A stretch of 28,999 bases of DNA from Cycloclasticus sp. (GCA_018066825.1 JAGPVU010000110.1:1-28999), one strand, 5' to 3'. Positions 1-8,445 are shown, counted from the stretch's first letter. The notes: generated by a model from the letters alone, not told the origin. Program-made: numbers and translations.

Positions 1-1525
1 ACCAGTTTTCCATAAATTGACTGGGTAACTCGACCGCGTCCCACTCCACGCCATGAATGCCCGATACGCTAAGGTAATCAACGGTTGTCAACATATGGTG
101 CAAACCATGCCCAAATTCATGAAACAGTGTCTCGACTTCACCGTGTGTTAACAACGAAGGCGCTGTGCCAATAGGCGGAGTAAAGTTGCAGGTGAGATAG
201 GCCACCGGTGTTTGTATGCCGTCTTGTTTTTTAAATCGGGTAACGCATTCATCCATCCAGGCGCCACCACGCTTATTAGGCCGCGCGTATAAGTCGATAT
301 AAAAACGACCCCGTTGCGCTCCTGCTTGATCAGTAATTTCAAAAAACTGCACATCTTTATGCCATGTACCCACATCTTTCAGTTCATGTATGTTGACCCC
401 AAACAAACGTTCAACAACCGCAAACATACCCGTTAAAACACGGTTTATCGGAAAGTACGCCTTAACCTCTTCTTGTGAAAAGTGGAAACGTGCTTGGCTT
501 AATTTTTCTGAATAATACGCCATATCCCACGACGCTAAGTCGCCTTCATGCCCCTGCTTGTTGGCGAATTGCTGCAAGGTTTTTACGTCTTCCTTCGCCA
601 TCTGTGTAGAGCGTTCGGCTAGTTGATATAAAAAGTCCAGTACATCCTCGGGGGTTTGCGCCATTTTGGTTGCTAGAGATAGTTCGGCGTAATTGGCAAA
701 ACCCAATAGTTTTGCTTTTTCATCTCTAATAGCGACAATTTGATCCATGATGATCGTATTGTCCCAACGACCTTCATCAGGGCCAAGTTCTGACGCCCGG
801 GTGACAAACGCGTGGTGAATTTCATAGCGCAATTGCCGATTATCGGCGTAGGTCATCAACGCGATATAGCAAGGGAACTCAAGCGTTAACAGCCACCCTT
901 CTTGACCCTTTTGTTCAGCGGTTTGGCGTAGTAAAGCCATGCTAGACTCTGGCAGCCCGACCAATAAGGATTGATCTGTTACCTGTTTAGTCCACGCATT
1001 GGTGGCATCCATCAGGTTTTCTTCAAACTGATTGGTTAAATTGGACAACTGCTGCGACAATTCCATATAACGTTGCTTTTTATCGTCCTCTAGCGCTACG
1101 CCCGATAATTCAAAATCACGTATTGCGTTATCAATAATCTTTTTTTGAGCCTGCTCTAAAGAGGCGAATTCTGCCCCTTGTTTAATTGAACAATACGCCA
1201 AATACAGCGCCTTATTTTGCCCAATCTCGGTCGCATATTCACTCAATTTTGGTAGGCAGTTAGCATACGCCTCACGCCACGAATCATTATTTAATACAGA
1301 ATTTAGGTGGCTTACTGGCGACCAACGCCGGTTCAGACGGTCATCTATCAATTCCATTGGATGAACGAGATTTGACCAACTATATGCGGACTGTCCCCCT
1401 TCTAGTAGGGCGGAAATTTCATCTCTATTGCGCGCCAAAGTGGCATCAATGGCGGGCTCGATATCGCTCGCTTTAATGGATGAAAAAGTGGGGAGCTCAA
1501 ACTCTTCTAATAGGGGGTTGCTCAT
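1..1525 (-). CDS. prlC: Oligopeptidase A (M3 zinc metallopeptidase), 3' part outside window
   Basis: Cytosolic M3-family zinc metallopeptidase that degrades short peptides, including cleaved signal peptides. The reading frame is open from an ATG at 1525 (protein starts MSNPLLEEF) to the left edge, giving 508 codons of a family that is usually about 680 residues. The zinc-binding motif HEFGH is visible on the minus strand at bases 107-121, residues 469-473, the position expected for E. coli OpdA. The second-half zinc ligand and the C-terminus lie outside the window. No good Shine-Dalgarno precedes the start. The gene diverges from the carbonic-anhydrase-like gene. Family assignment is secure from the motif, its position and the overall sequence character; only the truncation by the window limits the call. 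Confidence 0.93.
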   Translation of the reverse strand, partial: MSNPLLEEFELPTFSSIKASDIEPAIDATLARNRDEISALLEGGQSAYSWSNLVHPMELIDDRLNRRWSPVSHLNSVLNNDSWREAYANCLPKLSEYATEIGQNKALYLAYCSIKQGAEFASLEQAQKKIIDNAIRDFELSGVALEDDKKQRYMELSQQLSNLTNQFEENLMDATNAWTKQVTDQSLLVGLPESSMALLRQTAEQKGQEGWLLTLEFPCYIALMTYADNRQLRYEIHHAFVTRASELGPDEGRWDNTIIMDQIVAIRDEKAKLLGFANYAELSLATKMAQTPEDVLDFLYQLAERSTQMAKEDVKTLQQFANKQGHEGDLASWDMAYYSEKLSQARFHFSQEEVKAYFPINRVLTGMFAVVERLFGVNIHELKDVGTWHKDVQFFEITDQAGAQRGRFYIDLYARPNKRGGAWMDECVTRFKKQDGIQTPVAYLTCNFTPPIGTAPSLLTHGEVETLFHEFGHGLHHMLTTVDYLSVSGIHGVEWDAVELPSQFMENW

Positions 1526-1547
1526 TATTTATATCATTTGAAAAAAC

Positions 1548-1576
1548 CTTATATTCTCATGATTTGGTAATTTCAG
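1548..1576 (-). promoter_or_regulatory. Candidate sigma-70 promoter for prlC
   Basis: On the minus strand a -35-like CTGAAA (1571-1576) and a -10-like TATAAG (1548-1553) are separated by exactly 17 bases. This would start transcription about 16 bases before the prlC ATG. It is a pattern match only. Confidence 0.35.
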
Positions 1577-1721
1577 CCACTATTGATACCTAACAATAAA
1601 CACCTACGTGGCAAACAATCCATTAGCACCAGCATCACGGTTAGAGCAAAAATACTGATACACTTATCATTATTCTCCATTAAACAAACGCTCAACAAGC
1701 GTGTAAAACAGAGGCTCAACT

Positions 1722-2249
1722 ATGCACATTCAATCTTTTGATTCGAAAACACCTAACGTCCACGCCAGCGCTTTTGTTCACGAAACAGCTGTCGTTATCG
1801 GCGACGTCACACTGGCTGCCGACGTTTCTATTTGGCCGCAAACTGTCGTCCGGGGCGATATTCACCGCATTACTATTGGTCAACGCACAAATGTGCAAGA
1901 TGGCAGTGTTCTGCACGTCACCCATGCTAGTGACTTTAATCCCGGTGGTTTCCCATTACGCATCGGCGACGAAGTAACAGTTGGGCACAGAGTCACTCTG
2001 CATGGTTGCAGCATCGCTAATCGTTGCCTTATTGGCATGGGGTCTATCGTTATGGATGGCGCAATCGTGAACGAACAAGTCATCATCGGTGCTGGCAGCT
2101 TGGTACCACCCGGAAAAATATTAGACAGCGGTTATTTATATGTCGGCTCACCGGTCAAAAAAGTACGCCCCATCAACGAGCAAGAAACGCAATTTTTAGC
2201 TTACTCGGCGCAAAACTACGTACGACTTAAAAACAATTATCTAATTTAA
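1722..2249 (+). CDS. Gamma-carbonic anhydrase family protein (YrdA-like, left-handed beta-helix)
   Basis: A 175-residue hexapeptide-repeat protein of the gamma-class carbonic anhydrase/YrdA/CaiE group, cytosolic and probably trimeric. The three zinc-ligand histidines of the class are recognisable: H65 in SVLHV, then H89 and H94 in GHRVTLHGC. The conserved RGD-like start of the helix is at residues 44-46. The acidic loop of archaeal Cam is absent, as in most bacterial YrdA proteins, whose carbonic anhydrase activity is often weak or undetected. A GAGG at 1711-1714 supports the ATG at 1722. In E. coli the yrdA homologue lies in the same aroE/yrdC/smg/dprA neighbourhood represented further along this window, so the location is old and conserved. 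The true substrate cannot be told from sequence. Confidence 0.9.
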   Translation: MHIQSFDSKTPNVHASAFVHETAVVIGDVTLAADVSIWPQTVVRGDIHRITIGQRTNVQDGSVLHVTHASDFNPGGFPLRIGDEVTVGHRVTLHGCSIANRCLIGMGSIVMDGAIVNEQVIIGAGSLVPPGKILDSGYLYVGSPVKKVRPINEQETQFLAYSAQNYVRLKNNYLI

Positions 2250-2324
2250 GCCTCTCAGCTTGGATGTTCTTGAATCTAAGCTATACTAAATCCTCCATTC
2301 TAATAACTTGCTTTAAGTGCCTTC

Positions 2325-3503
2325 ATGCATCATTTTTCATTTGCTCGTCAACCCATTTTAAACCTGTCTTTGGATGTTCACGCGTACGAGTTCTTATACC
2401 GCCCAACAGACCAAGCCAACGACTCAAATCATTCAATTACCGCTGAAGTACTAGCCTCTTCAATTATCGATTTAGGCTTGGATAAAGCCTCTAATAATAA
2501 GCTGGCATTTATCAATATGTCCTACGACGACATCATGAGTCCGCATATAGAGTCTTTACCAGCCAACAAACTGGTATTGGAACTGTTAGAAGACATTAAA
2601 CCTGACCCAGCCCTTGTTCTTCGTGCTAAATCTTTACACGAGAAAGGGTTTACTTTTGCTCTCGATGACTTTATTTACACCCCCGATTGGGACCCATTAA
2701 TTGATCTCGCTGATATTATTAAATTTGATTTAACCACCACAACGCTTCAAGAAAACAAAGCGTTAATACAACAGCTCAGAACAAAAAAAATAACTTTCCT
2801 CGCAGAAAAGGTAGAAACCTACCAAGAGTTTGAAGCCTACCGCGATATTAGCTGTGAGTTATTCCAAGGCTATTTCTTCTGCAAGCCTGAGCATATTAAA
2901 GGCAAGTCAATCACTGCCAACTCAAGCACACAAACCCAACTGCTCGCGGTGGTCAACCAGCCCGATATTACCTTAGATGAACTAAAAAATACGATAGAGC
3001 AAGATCCCAACCTCACCTACATGTTGCTCAAATACTTAAATTCGGCCTATTTTTCTTTTTCTAAACCCATTCAATCCATTAAACAGGCCATTGTTATTAT
3101 CGGTATTAACAATCTTACAAAGTGGGTAACGCTGTTAAGCTTGCGCAATATGTCGTCAAAACCCTCTGAATTATTACGTATATCGTTAGTCAGGGCCAAG
3201 CTGGCAGAATTAATTGCGGTAGAAAAAAAGTTCACCAACAGCAGTAGTTTTTTTCTAGCTGGCCTGTTATCGAATATAGACGCCATGCTCGATTCGACCA
3301 TGCAAAATATTATTCCACCCATGTCATTGGATAGTGATATTGCTAACGCCCTACTACACAGGGAAGGCGCCATCGGTCAAGTCCTTACAAATATCACTGA
3401 ATATGAAAATCAAAACGCACTACCCACCGGCATAGAGATATCCAGCGCCTATTTAGAAGCCTGTCAATGGACTGATCAAACGCTTAATAGCCTGATCAGT
3501 TAA
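2325..3503 (+). CDS. EAL-HDOD signalling protein (YuxH type)
   Basis: A 392-residue cytosolic protein in two parts. Residues 1-193 are an EAL-like domain opening with FARQPIL and YEFLYR, so the signature reads EFL instead of EAL. Several metal-site positions survive (E22, N64, D114-D115, K133, E161/E164 in LAEKVET, and QGYFF at 181-185). However, the DDFGTG loop has become DDFIYT, as is normal for the YuxH group, which generally does not have proven phosphodiesterase activity. Residues from about 201 to the end are an HDOD domain (NQPDITLDEL, then DPNLTYMLLKYLNS). This protein class is thought to act by protein-protein contact in c-di-GMP or motility signalling. The ATG at 2325 fits the family N-terminus; an earlier out-of-frame ATG at 2264 is not supported. 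A PilZ gene follows. Confidence 0.88.
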   Translation: MHHFSFARQPILNLSLDVHAYEFLYRPTDQANDSNHSITAEVLASSIIDLGLDKASNNKLAFINMSYDDIMSPHIESLPANKLVLELLEDIKPDPALVLRAKSLHEKGFTFALDDFIYTPDWDPLIDLADIIKFDLTTTTLQENKALIQQLRTKKITFLAEKVETYQEFEAYRDISCELFQGYFFCKPEHIKGKSITANSSTQTQLLAVVNQPDITLDELKNTIEQDPNLTYMLLKYLNSAYFSFSKPIQSIKQAIVIIGINNLTKWVTLLSLRNMSSKPSELLRISLVRAKLAELIAVEKKFTNSSSFFLAGLLSNIDAMLDSTMQNIIPPMSLDSDIANALLHREGAIGQVLTNITEYENQNALPTGIEISSAYLEACQWTDQTLNSLIS

Positions 3504-3666
3504 GCCGTAGGAATCTTTCTACACAAGGGACCGCCGTCTAAGTTCTTGCAAGCCATCTGATTGTTATAGCCAAATGACAGTGTCGGTTTTGGTCATATCC
3601 TTTTAAGTTATTTATCATGCCAAAACGTTTTGTGCTAAATTAAACAAAAACAGCGTGGAGTTACGA
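3504..3666 (+). other. Intergenic gap between EAL-HDOD and PilZ genes
   Basis: About 160 bases without a gene. I see no hairpin with a U-run that would end the upstream gene and no strong promoter. The final bases carry TGGAG (3656-3660), six bases before the PilZ start. Confidence 0.5.
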
Positions 3667-3996
3667 ATGGAACACAGAGCTTGCATGAGGTCCCCTTTAA
3701 AATTACCCATTACGATAAAATTCGAGGGTAGAGAAATTTACTGTACCACAAGAGATTTCGGCCTAGGCGGCATGTGCTTAGAATTGGATAATACCCTATT
3801 GATCCCCGGCGCTGAAACCAAGCTTGTCTTCTCACTACACCAAGATAACACCCGCGTTAAAAGACACACGCTTGACGCCCAAGTGGCTTACACAAAACAC
3901 GACGGTATTGGTCTTAGCTTTTCACAGCTGGACAAAATCTCGTTTGATACCTTACACGCCCTACTGAAATTCACCAAAAAACAAAACCTACATTAA
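3667..3996 (+). CDS. Small PilZ-domain protein (putative c-di-GMP receptor)
   Basis: A 109-residue stand-alone PilZ domain. The N-terminal RxxxR motif is present as RACMR (residues 4-8). The second motif, normally [D/N]xSxxG, is DFGLGG at 30-35, so the usual serine is glycine and binding affinity may be altered. I chose the ATG at 3667 because TGGAG ends six bases before it; a GTG at 3655 gives four more residues but has no ribosome site. The gene sits downstream of the EAL-HDOD protein, which fits a shared role in c-di-GMP signalling (inference). Its stop overlaps the aroE stop by 4 bases tail to tail, with no terminator between them. Confidence 0.85.
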   Translation: MEHRACMRSPLKLPITIKFEGREIYCTTRDFGLGGMCLELDNTLLIPGAETKLVFSLHQDNTRVKRHTLDAQVAYTKHDGIGLSFSQLDKISFDTLHALLKFTKKQNLH

Positions 3997-4826
3997 ACCG
4001 AATACCCGTCGGCTGTGTTTATTTTATTAACCACGGAGTCGGTATCAGGCATAACTGATCGCCAAATATAGAATGCTTGCGCTGCTTGTTCAATCAACAT
4101 ACCCAAGCCACCTACTGACAAAAAAGCTCCTTCACCCTTACCCCATAGGGTAAACGCCGTTGGTTTTTTACTGTAGGCCAAATCGTAGCAGACTGCCTGT
4201 TTGGCCAAAATATCGTGCGGCAAAGGCGGCACTTTGCCGCTCAGACTAGCTGAGGTCGCATTAATAATAAGGTCAAATTTATTGCCCAGCAGATCCTCGT
4301 AACTCGATACATCAATATTGCCCAGCGGGGCAAAAATAACTTTTAACTTTTGCGCTTTTTCAATCGTTCTATTCGCTAAAAACAAGCACTCCGGTTTAGC
4401 CTCAAGTAAAGGCCCGAGAATACCACGTGTCGCTCCCCCTGCACCTAATACGAGCAAGCGCTTCCCCGCTAGAGACAAGCCGAGGTTTTTGCATAAGTCC
4501 GTCATTAAGCCAACCCCGTCGGTGTTATCACCGAGCAGTGAACCGTCCTCCATCAGTTTCAAGGTATTGACCGCACCACTAAATTTTGCACGCTCAGTTA
4601 ATTGATCCGCTTTTTTAAACGCTAACTCTTTTAACGGTACGGTGCAATTGACACCCTGCCCCCCCGCGTGGAAAAAGTCATCCATCGCTTGGTCAAACGA
4701 TTCAGGCCGCACTTCTATCGCTTCGTAACTGATGTCCTGTCCCGTTTGTTCGGCGAACTGTTGATGAATAACAGGTGACAAACTATGTGAAATGGGGAAC
4801 CCCATAACGGCATATCGATCCAACAT
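3993..4826 (-). CDS. aroE: Shikimate 5-dehydrogenase (NADP-dependent)
   Basis: Reduces 3-dehydroshikimate to shikimate with NADPH, the fourth step of the chorismate pathway, in the cytosol. The length of 277 residues is typical. Substrate-binding SHSLSP is at residues 13-18. The catalytic pair is K66 (in TVPLK) and D103 (in GDNTDG). The glycine-rich NADP loop GAGGATRG is at 128-135, followed by NRT at 152-154, the phosphate-recognising segment that marks NADP preference. GGAG lies six bases before the ATG. It follows hemB by 14 bases on the same strand, so the two are probably co-transcribed. aroE belongs to the conserved gammaproteobacterial tsaC/aroE neighbourhood. Confidence 0.96.
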   Translation of the reverse strand: MLDRYAVMGFPISHSLSPVIHQQFAEQTGQDISYEAIEVRPESFDQAMDDFFHAGGQGVNCTVPLKELAFKKADQLTERAKFSGAVNTLKLMEDGSLLGDNTDGVGLMTDLCKNLGLSLAGKRLLVLGAGGATRGILGPLLEAKPECLFLANRTIEKAQKLKVIFAPLGNIDVSSYEDLLGNKFDLIINATSASLSGKVPPLPHDILAKQAVCYDLAYSKKPTAFTLWGKGEGAFLSVGGLGMLIEQAAQAFYIWRSVMPDTDSVVNKINTADGYSV

Positions 4827-4840
4827 TTATTGCTCCAACA

Positions 4841-5848
4841 CTATGTTTTTAACCAACGCGCTACATCTTTGGCAAAATACGTCAATATGGCATCCGCACC
4901 CGCACGTTTAAACGCTAATAAGGCCTCTAATACGGCTGGCCTTTCTTCCAACCAGCCATTTTGTATCGCCGCCTTTAACATCGCGTATTCACCGCTGACT
5001 TGATAGGCAAATACTGGTATCTCAAACTCTTCGCTCACTCGCCTGATCACATCAAGGTACGGCATCCCCGGCTTAACCATCACCATATCGGCACCCTCTT
5101 GTATATCTAAGCTAACTTCTGCCAGGGCTTCATCACTGTTCGCACAATCCATTTGGTAGCTGTATTTATTGCCCGATCCCAATTGCGTCGCAGACCCCAC
5201 TGCATCTCTGAATGGCCCGTAAAAACTTGATGCGTATTTAGCTGAATACGCTAAAATCTTGGTATTCGTATAGCCCGCCTCTTCAAGCGCCTCCCTGATT
5301 GCACCCACGCGCCCATCCATCATATCTGAGGGTGCCACAATGTCCGCGCCCGCTTGTGCATGTGACAGCGCCTGTTTGACTAAGACATCGACCGTTTCAT
5401 CGTTTAACACATAGCCATCATCATTGATCAAACCATCTTGCCCATGAAGGGTAAACGGATCTAAAGCGACATCAGTAATGACGCCCAGTTCGGGCAGATT
5501 CGCTTTTATTGCCCTAACCGCGCGTTGAGCCAAGCCCTCTGGGTTCCAGGCTTCTTCTGCAGCGTCGGTTTTGGCCTTTGGATCTGGCACGGGAAAAATC
5601 GCTATTGCAGGTATGCCCAGCCGAAAAACTTCATCAGCCTCTTGTAACAACAAATCAATACTCACGCGTTCAACGCCGGGCATCGACTCAATACTTTGTC
5701 GTTGTTGCTCGCCTTCAATCACGAATACAGGGTAAATAAGGTCGTCTACAGTTAGGCGATTTTCACGCATCAAACGCCGACTAAAATCATTTGTACGCAT
5801 GCGACGTAAGCGCGTTGATAAAATTAAATTTGCTTTGCAAGGCATCAT
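4841..5848 (-). CDS. hemB: Delta-aminolevulinic acid dehydratase (porphobilinogen synthase)
   Basis: Condenses two 5-aminolevulinate molecules to porphobilinogen, the second common step of tetrapyrrole synthesis. The 335-residue protein carries both active-site lysines: K204 in YSAKYASSFYGPF and K259, the Schiff-base lysine, in MVKPGMPYLD. The metal-site segment (residues 127-139) reads DVALDPFTLHGQD, with aspartates where zinc enzymes have three cysteines. This is the Pseudomonas-type magnesium/potassium-dependent form rather than the zinc form of E. coli. The N-terminal TRLRRMRTNDFSRRL is the usual arm. Two ATG codons stand in tandem (5848 and 5845) with no clear ribosome site, so the start is uncertain by one residue. 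Probably the first gene of a hemB-aroE operon. Confidence 0.96.
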   Translation of the reverse strand: MMPCKANLILSTRLRRMRTNDFSRRLMRENRLTVDDLIYPVFVIEGEQQRQSIESMPGVERVSIDLLLQEADEVFRLGIPAIAIFPVPDPKAKTDAAEEAWNPEGLAQRAVRAIKANLPELGVITDVALDPFTLHGQDGLINDDGYVLNDETVDVLVKQALSHAQAGADIVAPSDMMDGRVGAIREALEEAGYTNTKILAYSAKYASSFYGPFRDAVGSATQLGSGNKYSYQMDCANSDEALAEVSLDIQEGADMVMVKPGMPYLDVIRRVSEEFEIPVFAYQVSGEYAMLKAAIQNGWLEERPAVLEALLAFKRAGADAILTYFAKDVARWLKT

Positions 5849-6264
5849 ATTTTTTATTTGTTTTAGGCTATAATCAGAACTAAGGAATCAGCTATTATCT
5901 CATTAAGTGAGTTTAGAGCGTCCTTTTTACATCATAGTTACAAAAATGCGTTACCTTATCAATAATAATTACAGGAAAGAACAAAAAGTAAGCGAGGACC
6001 GGCCAGCACAATTTTGTGATACACAACGTTGTTTAACTACCTTAAAGACGATTTGACAGTTCAGTCATTGATCGTTCAGCTAAAGCGTTATAGTATTTGC
6101 TCTGAAGGTACCTTGCTTAATCAGCGCTGGTCTCGTGGCATTGAACCGAAACCGTACTGTATTAATTATTTAACCCGGTTAAGATATTGCAATCATAATC
6201 CCGTATCGAGGATCTATTGATGCAATGATTAAAAAAATAAAACACTCATAGGGCTTTGATCGAT
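5849..6264. other. 400-base gap between hemB and the MlaC-like gene
   Basis: The gap separates two divergent genes and should contain both promoters, but none is convincing. Visible items are a 13-base palindrome TTAACCCGGTTAA (6170-6182); a short palindrome ACAACGTTGT (6023-6032); an isolated TTGACA (6053-6058) without a spaced -10; and a 63-codon open frame (6029-6220) beginning with TTG and lacking a ribosome site, whose product I do not recognise. No tRNA, repeat array or intrinsic terminator is visible. Confidence 0.5.
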
Positions 6265-6927
6265 ATGAAAAAAATAAACGGATTTTGCAGTTTAGGACTG
6301 ACACTCTTATTATTAATCTTTCACAGCAACATATTTGCTGGTGAACTCAATGCGCCGCAACAAGTGATTCAAGAAACATCTGATTTACTCTACGACATTG
6401 TGAAAAAAGACAAAGATAAACTGAGTAATCGTGAATACATTTTCAACCTTGTCGACGATGTTATCGAGCCTCGCGTTGATTTGGATAAGGTCTCTAAACT
6501 CGTTTTAGGCAAGTACTGGCGTACCGCAAGCGAGCAACAAAAAACACAATTTCAAAAAGAATTTAAAGGCTTATTAGTTAATACTTACGCAACTGCTTTT
6601 ACCGAGTTTCAAGACTGGACAGTTCATTTTTTACCCATGTCACTAAACCCTGATGACAGCCGAGTCATTGTCAAAACCGAAATAATTCAGGCCTCTAGAC
6701 CACCAGTTTCAGTTGATTACCGCATGACCTTAGACAATGATGGGCAGTGGAAGGCCTATGACGTGATTATCGAAGGCATCAGCATGGTTACAAACTACAA
6801 AGGCAGCTTTGCAACCAGCATTAAAAATAGCGGCGGTTTAGAAAACGTCATCAAAGCGCTGGCTGAAAAAAATGAACAATCTAAAACCAGCTCGCTCACC
6901 ACTGAGGACGTACAAATCAGCTCTTAA
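6265..6927 (+). CDS. MlaC/Ttg2D-family periplasmic phospholipid-transport protein
   Basis: A 220-residue protein with an N-terminal signal peptide (MKKINGF, then a leucine-rich core ending NIFA, cleavage before GELNAPQ). The rest matches the Tol_Tol_Ttg2 fold: a helical first half ending in QFQKEFKGLLVNTYATAF, and a beta-rich second half (YRMTLDNDGQWKAYDVIIEG). MlaC proteins carry phospholipids across the periplasm between an outer-membrane lipoprotein complex and an inner-membrane MCE/ABC transporter. None of those partner genes is in the window, so this is a solitary copy, and related stand-alone paralogues have other roles. I start at ATG 6265, which begins the signal peptide; TTG at 6256 would add three residues. 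AGGG at 6250-6253 is rather far upstream. It ends four bases from hemF, tail to tail. Confidence 0.82.
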   Translation: MKKINGFCSLGLTLLLLIFHSNIFAGELNAPQQVIQETSDLLYDIVKKDKDKLSNREYIFNLVDDVIEPRVDLDKVSKLVLGKYWRTASEQQKTQFQKEFKGLLVNTYATAFTEFQDWTVHFLPMSLNPDDSRVIVKTEIIQASRPPVSVDYRMTLDNDGQWKAYDVIIEGISMVTNYKGSFATSIKNSGGLENVIKALAEKNEQSKTSSLTTEDVQISS

Positions 6928-6931
6928 GCTG

Positions 6932-7855
6932 TTAGTCCTTTTGATTCAGCCAATTTTTTGGTTGCAAAAACACGTCATACAAACGACTTTCTTCGCTTCC
7001 CGCTGCTGGCTGCCAGTTATAACGCCACGTAACATTCGGCGGTAACGACATTAATATGGATTCGGTACGCCCCCCTGTTTGTAGCCCAAACAAAGTACCA
7101 CGGTCATACACTAAGTTAAACTCTACGTAACGCCCACGACGATAACACTGAAAGTCTTTTTCTTTTTGCGCAAAGGGTAGGCTTTTGCGTCGTTCGACGA
7201 TCGGAATATACGCAGGAAGGTAATGGTTACCCACACTTTTCATCAGTTCGAAACAACGCTCAAACCCGCCTTCATTTAAGTCGTCAAAAAACAAACCGCC
7301 AATACCTCTCGGTTCATTTCGATGTTTGATGAAAAAATAATCATCACACCATTTTTTATACTCATCGTATACTGTCTCACCGAAAGGATCACAGGCCTTT
7401 TTTGCTTGTTGATGCCAATGTACCGCATCGTCTTCAAAACCATAGTAGGGGGTTAAATCAAATCCACCACCAAACCACCAAATCGGCTCTTCGCCTGCTT
7501 TTTCTGCGATAAAAAACCGAACATTGGCGTGCGAAGTCGGCACAAACGGATTGCGTGGATGAATCACCAACGACACGCCTAATGCCTCAAAATCACGCCC
7601 CGCTAGTTCAGGTCGGTGTTGCGTCGCAGATGCCGGTAACGAGCCACCCCGAACATGTGAAAAATTAACCCCCGCTTGTTCAAACGTTTGACCATTTTCC
7701 ATCACTCGCGTGCGACCACCACCCGTATCACCACCGCGTTGCCACAAATCCTCAACAAATTTAGCGTCCTCTTCTAAGGTTTCTAAAGACAAGCAAATCG
7801 TGTCTTGTAACGCGAACAGGTACGCTTTAACCGCCTGTATATTGGGTGCCGACAT
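6932..7855 (-). CDS. hemF: Oxygen-dependent coproporphyrinogen III oxidase
   Basis: Uses O2 to decarboxylate coproporphyrinogen III to protoporphyrinogen IX in heme synthesis, in the cytosol as a dimer. The 307 residues agree with the family. Diagnostic blocks are in order: GGDTGGGRTRV (41-51), SLVIHPRNPFVPTSHANVRFF with H99 and H109, WWFGGGFDLTPYY (126-138), EDDAVHWH (141-148), and the signature RRGRYVEFNLVYDRGT with GGRTESILMSLPP. It is the last gene of the minus-strand run, 18 bases after tsaC, with AGAGG about 11 bases before the ATG. In pseudomonads hemF is also beside tsaC and aroE, so the arrangement is inherited. The requirement for O2 indicates an organism that makes heme aerobically. 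Confidence 0.96.
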   Translation of the reverse strand: MSAPNIQAVKAYLFALQDTICLSLETLEEDAKFVEDLWQRGGDTGGGRTRVMENGQTFEQAGVNFSHVRGGSLPASATQHRPELAGRDFEALGVSLVIHPRNPFVPTSHANVRFFIAEKAGEEPIWWFGGGFDLTPYYGFEDDAVHWHQQAKKACDPFGETVYDEYKKWCDDYFFIKHRNEPRGIGGLFFDDLNEGGFERCFELMKSVGNHYLPAYIPIVERRKSLPFAQKEKDFQCYRRGRYVEFNLVYDRGTLFGLQTGGRTESILMSLPPNVTWRYNWQPAAGSEESRLYDVFLQPKNWLNQKD

Positions 7856-7873
7856 ATAAGAAATAACCTCTAG

Positions 7874-8428
7874 TTAACGTAGTTGCTTATTAGAAAAAGG
7901 GTCTATCAAGCGGCTCGGTTTATCTGCACTACCGACGGAACCATTGAGCGTAAACACCCCTTTATTACCAAACTTTAAGCGGGCTTTATACCCCACTCTA
8001 AGCGCTTCGCAACCCGCAAAATTAGCACTCGTCGAAACAATTGCCATACCAGCCTGTCGACAAATCGCTTGTGCCAATGGGTGCTGCACAAGGCGAACCG
8101 CGATGGTTTTATTTGTACCTGTTAACCAGTTTGGCACATTTTTCTTTGCTGGCAAGACCCACGTAGTCGCCTGCTGACATGGATCATTTATCCTTTTTTT
8201 AATCGGTTCAGGCAGGCGTTTTATAAAAGGTTCGATTTGACTAAAGTCGGCAGCAATTAAAATAAGCCCTTTCTGCCACGCCCTTTTTTTTAGCGCCAAT
8301 AAGGAAAAAACTGCCTGCCTGTTTAAAGGGTCACAACCCAAACCATAGACGGCCTCGGTTGGGTAAGCAATCAGTCCGCCCCGGCGCAGTTGCTCGACGC
8401 ATTGTCGTTTTTGCCAAGCAGATGGCAT
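7874..8428 (-). CDS. tsaC: Threonylcarbamoyl-AMP synthase (YrdC/RimN family)
   Basis: Makes threonylcarbamoyl-AMP from threonine, bicarbonate and ATP, the donor for t6A37 modification of tRNAs reading ANN codons. The 184-residue length is that of the short TsaC form without the Sua5 C-terminal domain. The N-terminal AYPTEAVYGLGCDP (21-34) and the KKRAWQKGLILIA segment form the nucleotide and threonine site; STSANFAG is the conserved SxN region. The proline of the common KxRP motif is alanine here, a minor change. It lies 17 bases after purE and 18 before hemF and is probably translated from the same message. The ribosome site is weak. Confidence 0.94.
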   Translation of the reverse strand: MPSAWQKRQCVEQLRRGGLIAYPTEAVYGLGCDPLNRQAVFSLLALKKRAWQKGLILIAADFSQIEPFIKRLPEPIKKRINDPCQQATTWVLPAKKNVPNWLTGTNKTIAVRLVQHPLAQAICRQAGMAIVSTSANFAGCEALRVGYKARLKFGNKGVFTLNGSVGSADKPSRLIDPFSNKQLR

Positions 8429-8445
8429 GAGCGGCTCGCTTAAGC

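Noticed and set aside
2264..2446. 60-codon frame overlapping the start of the EAL-HDOD gene
   Set aside because: Out of frame with the well-supported domain protein and with no character of its own.
6013..6032. CRP/FNR-like TGTGATACACAACGTTGT
   Set aside because: Only one half-site resembles TGTGA; the other half does not match either consensus, and no promoter is properly spaced from it.
6029..6220. 63-codon open frame starting TTG
   Set aside because: No ribosome site, no recognised similarity and no upstream promoter; kept only as a remark on the gap.
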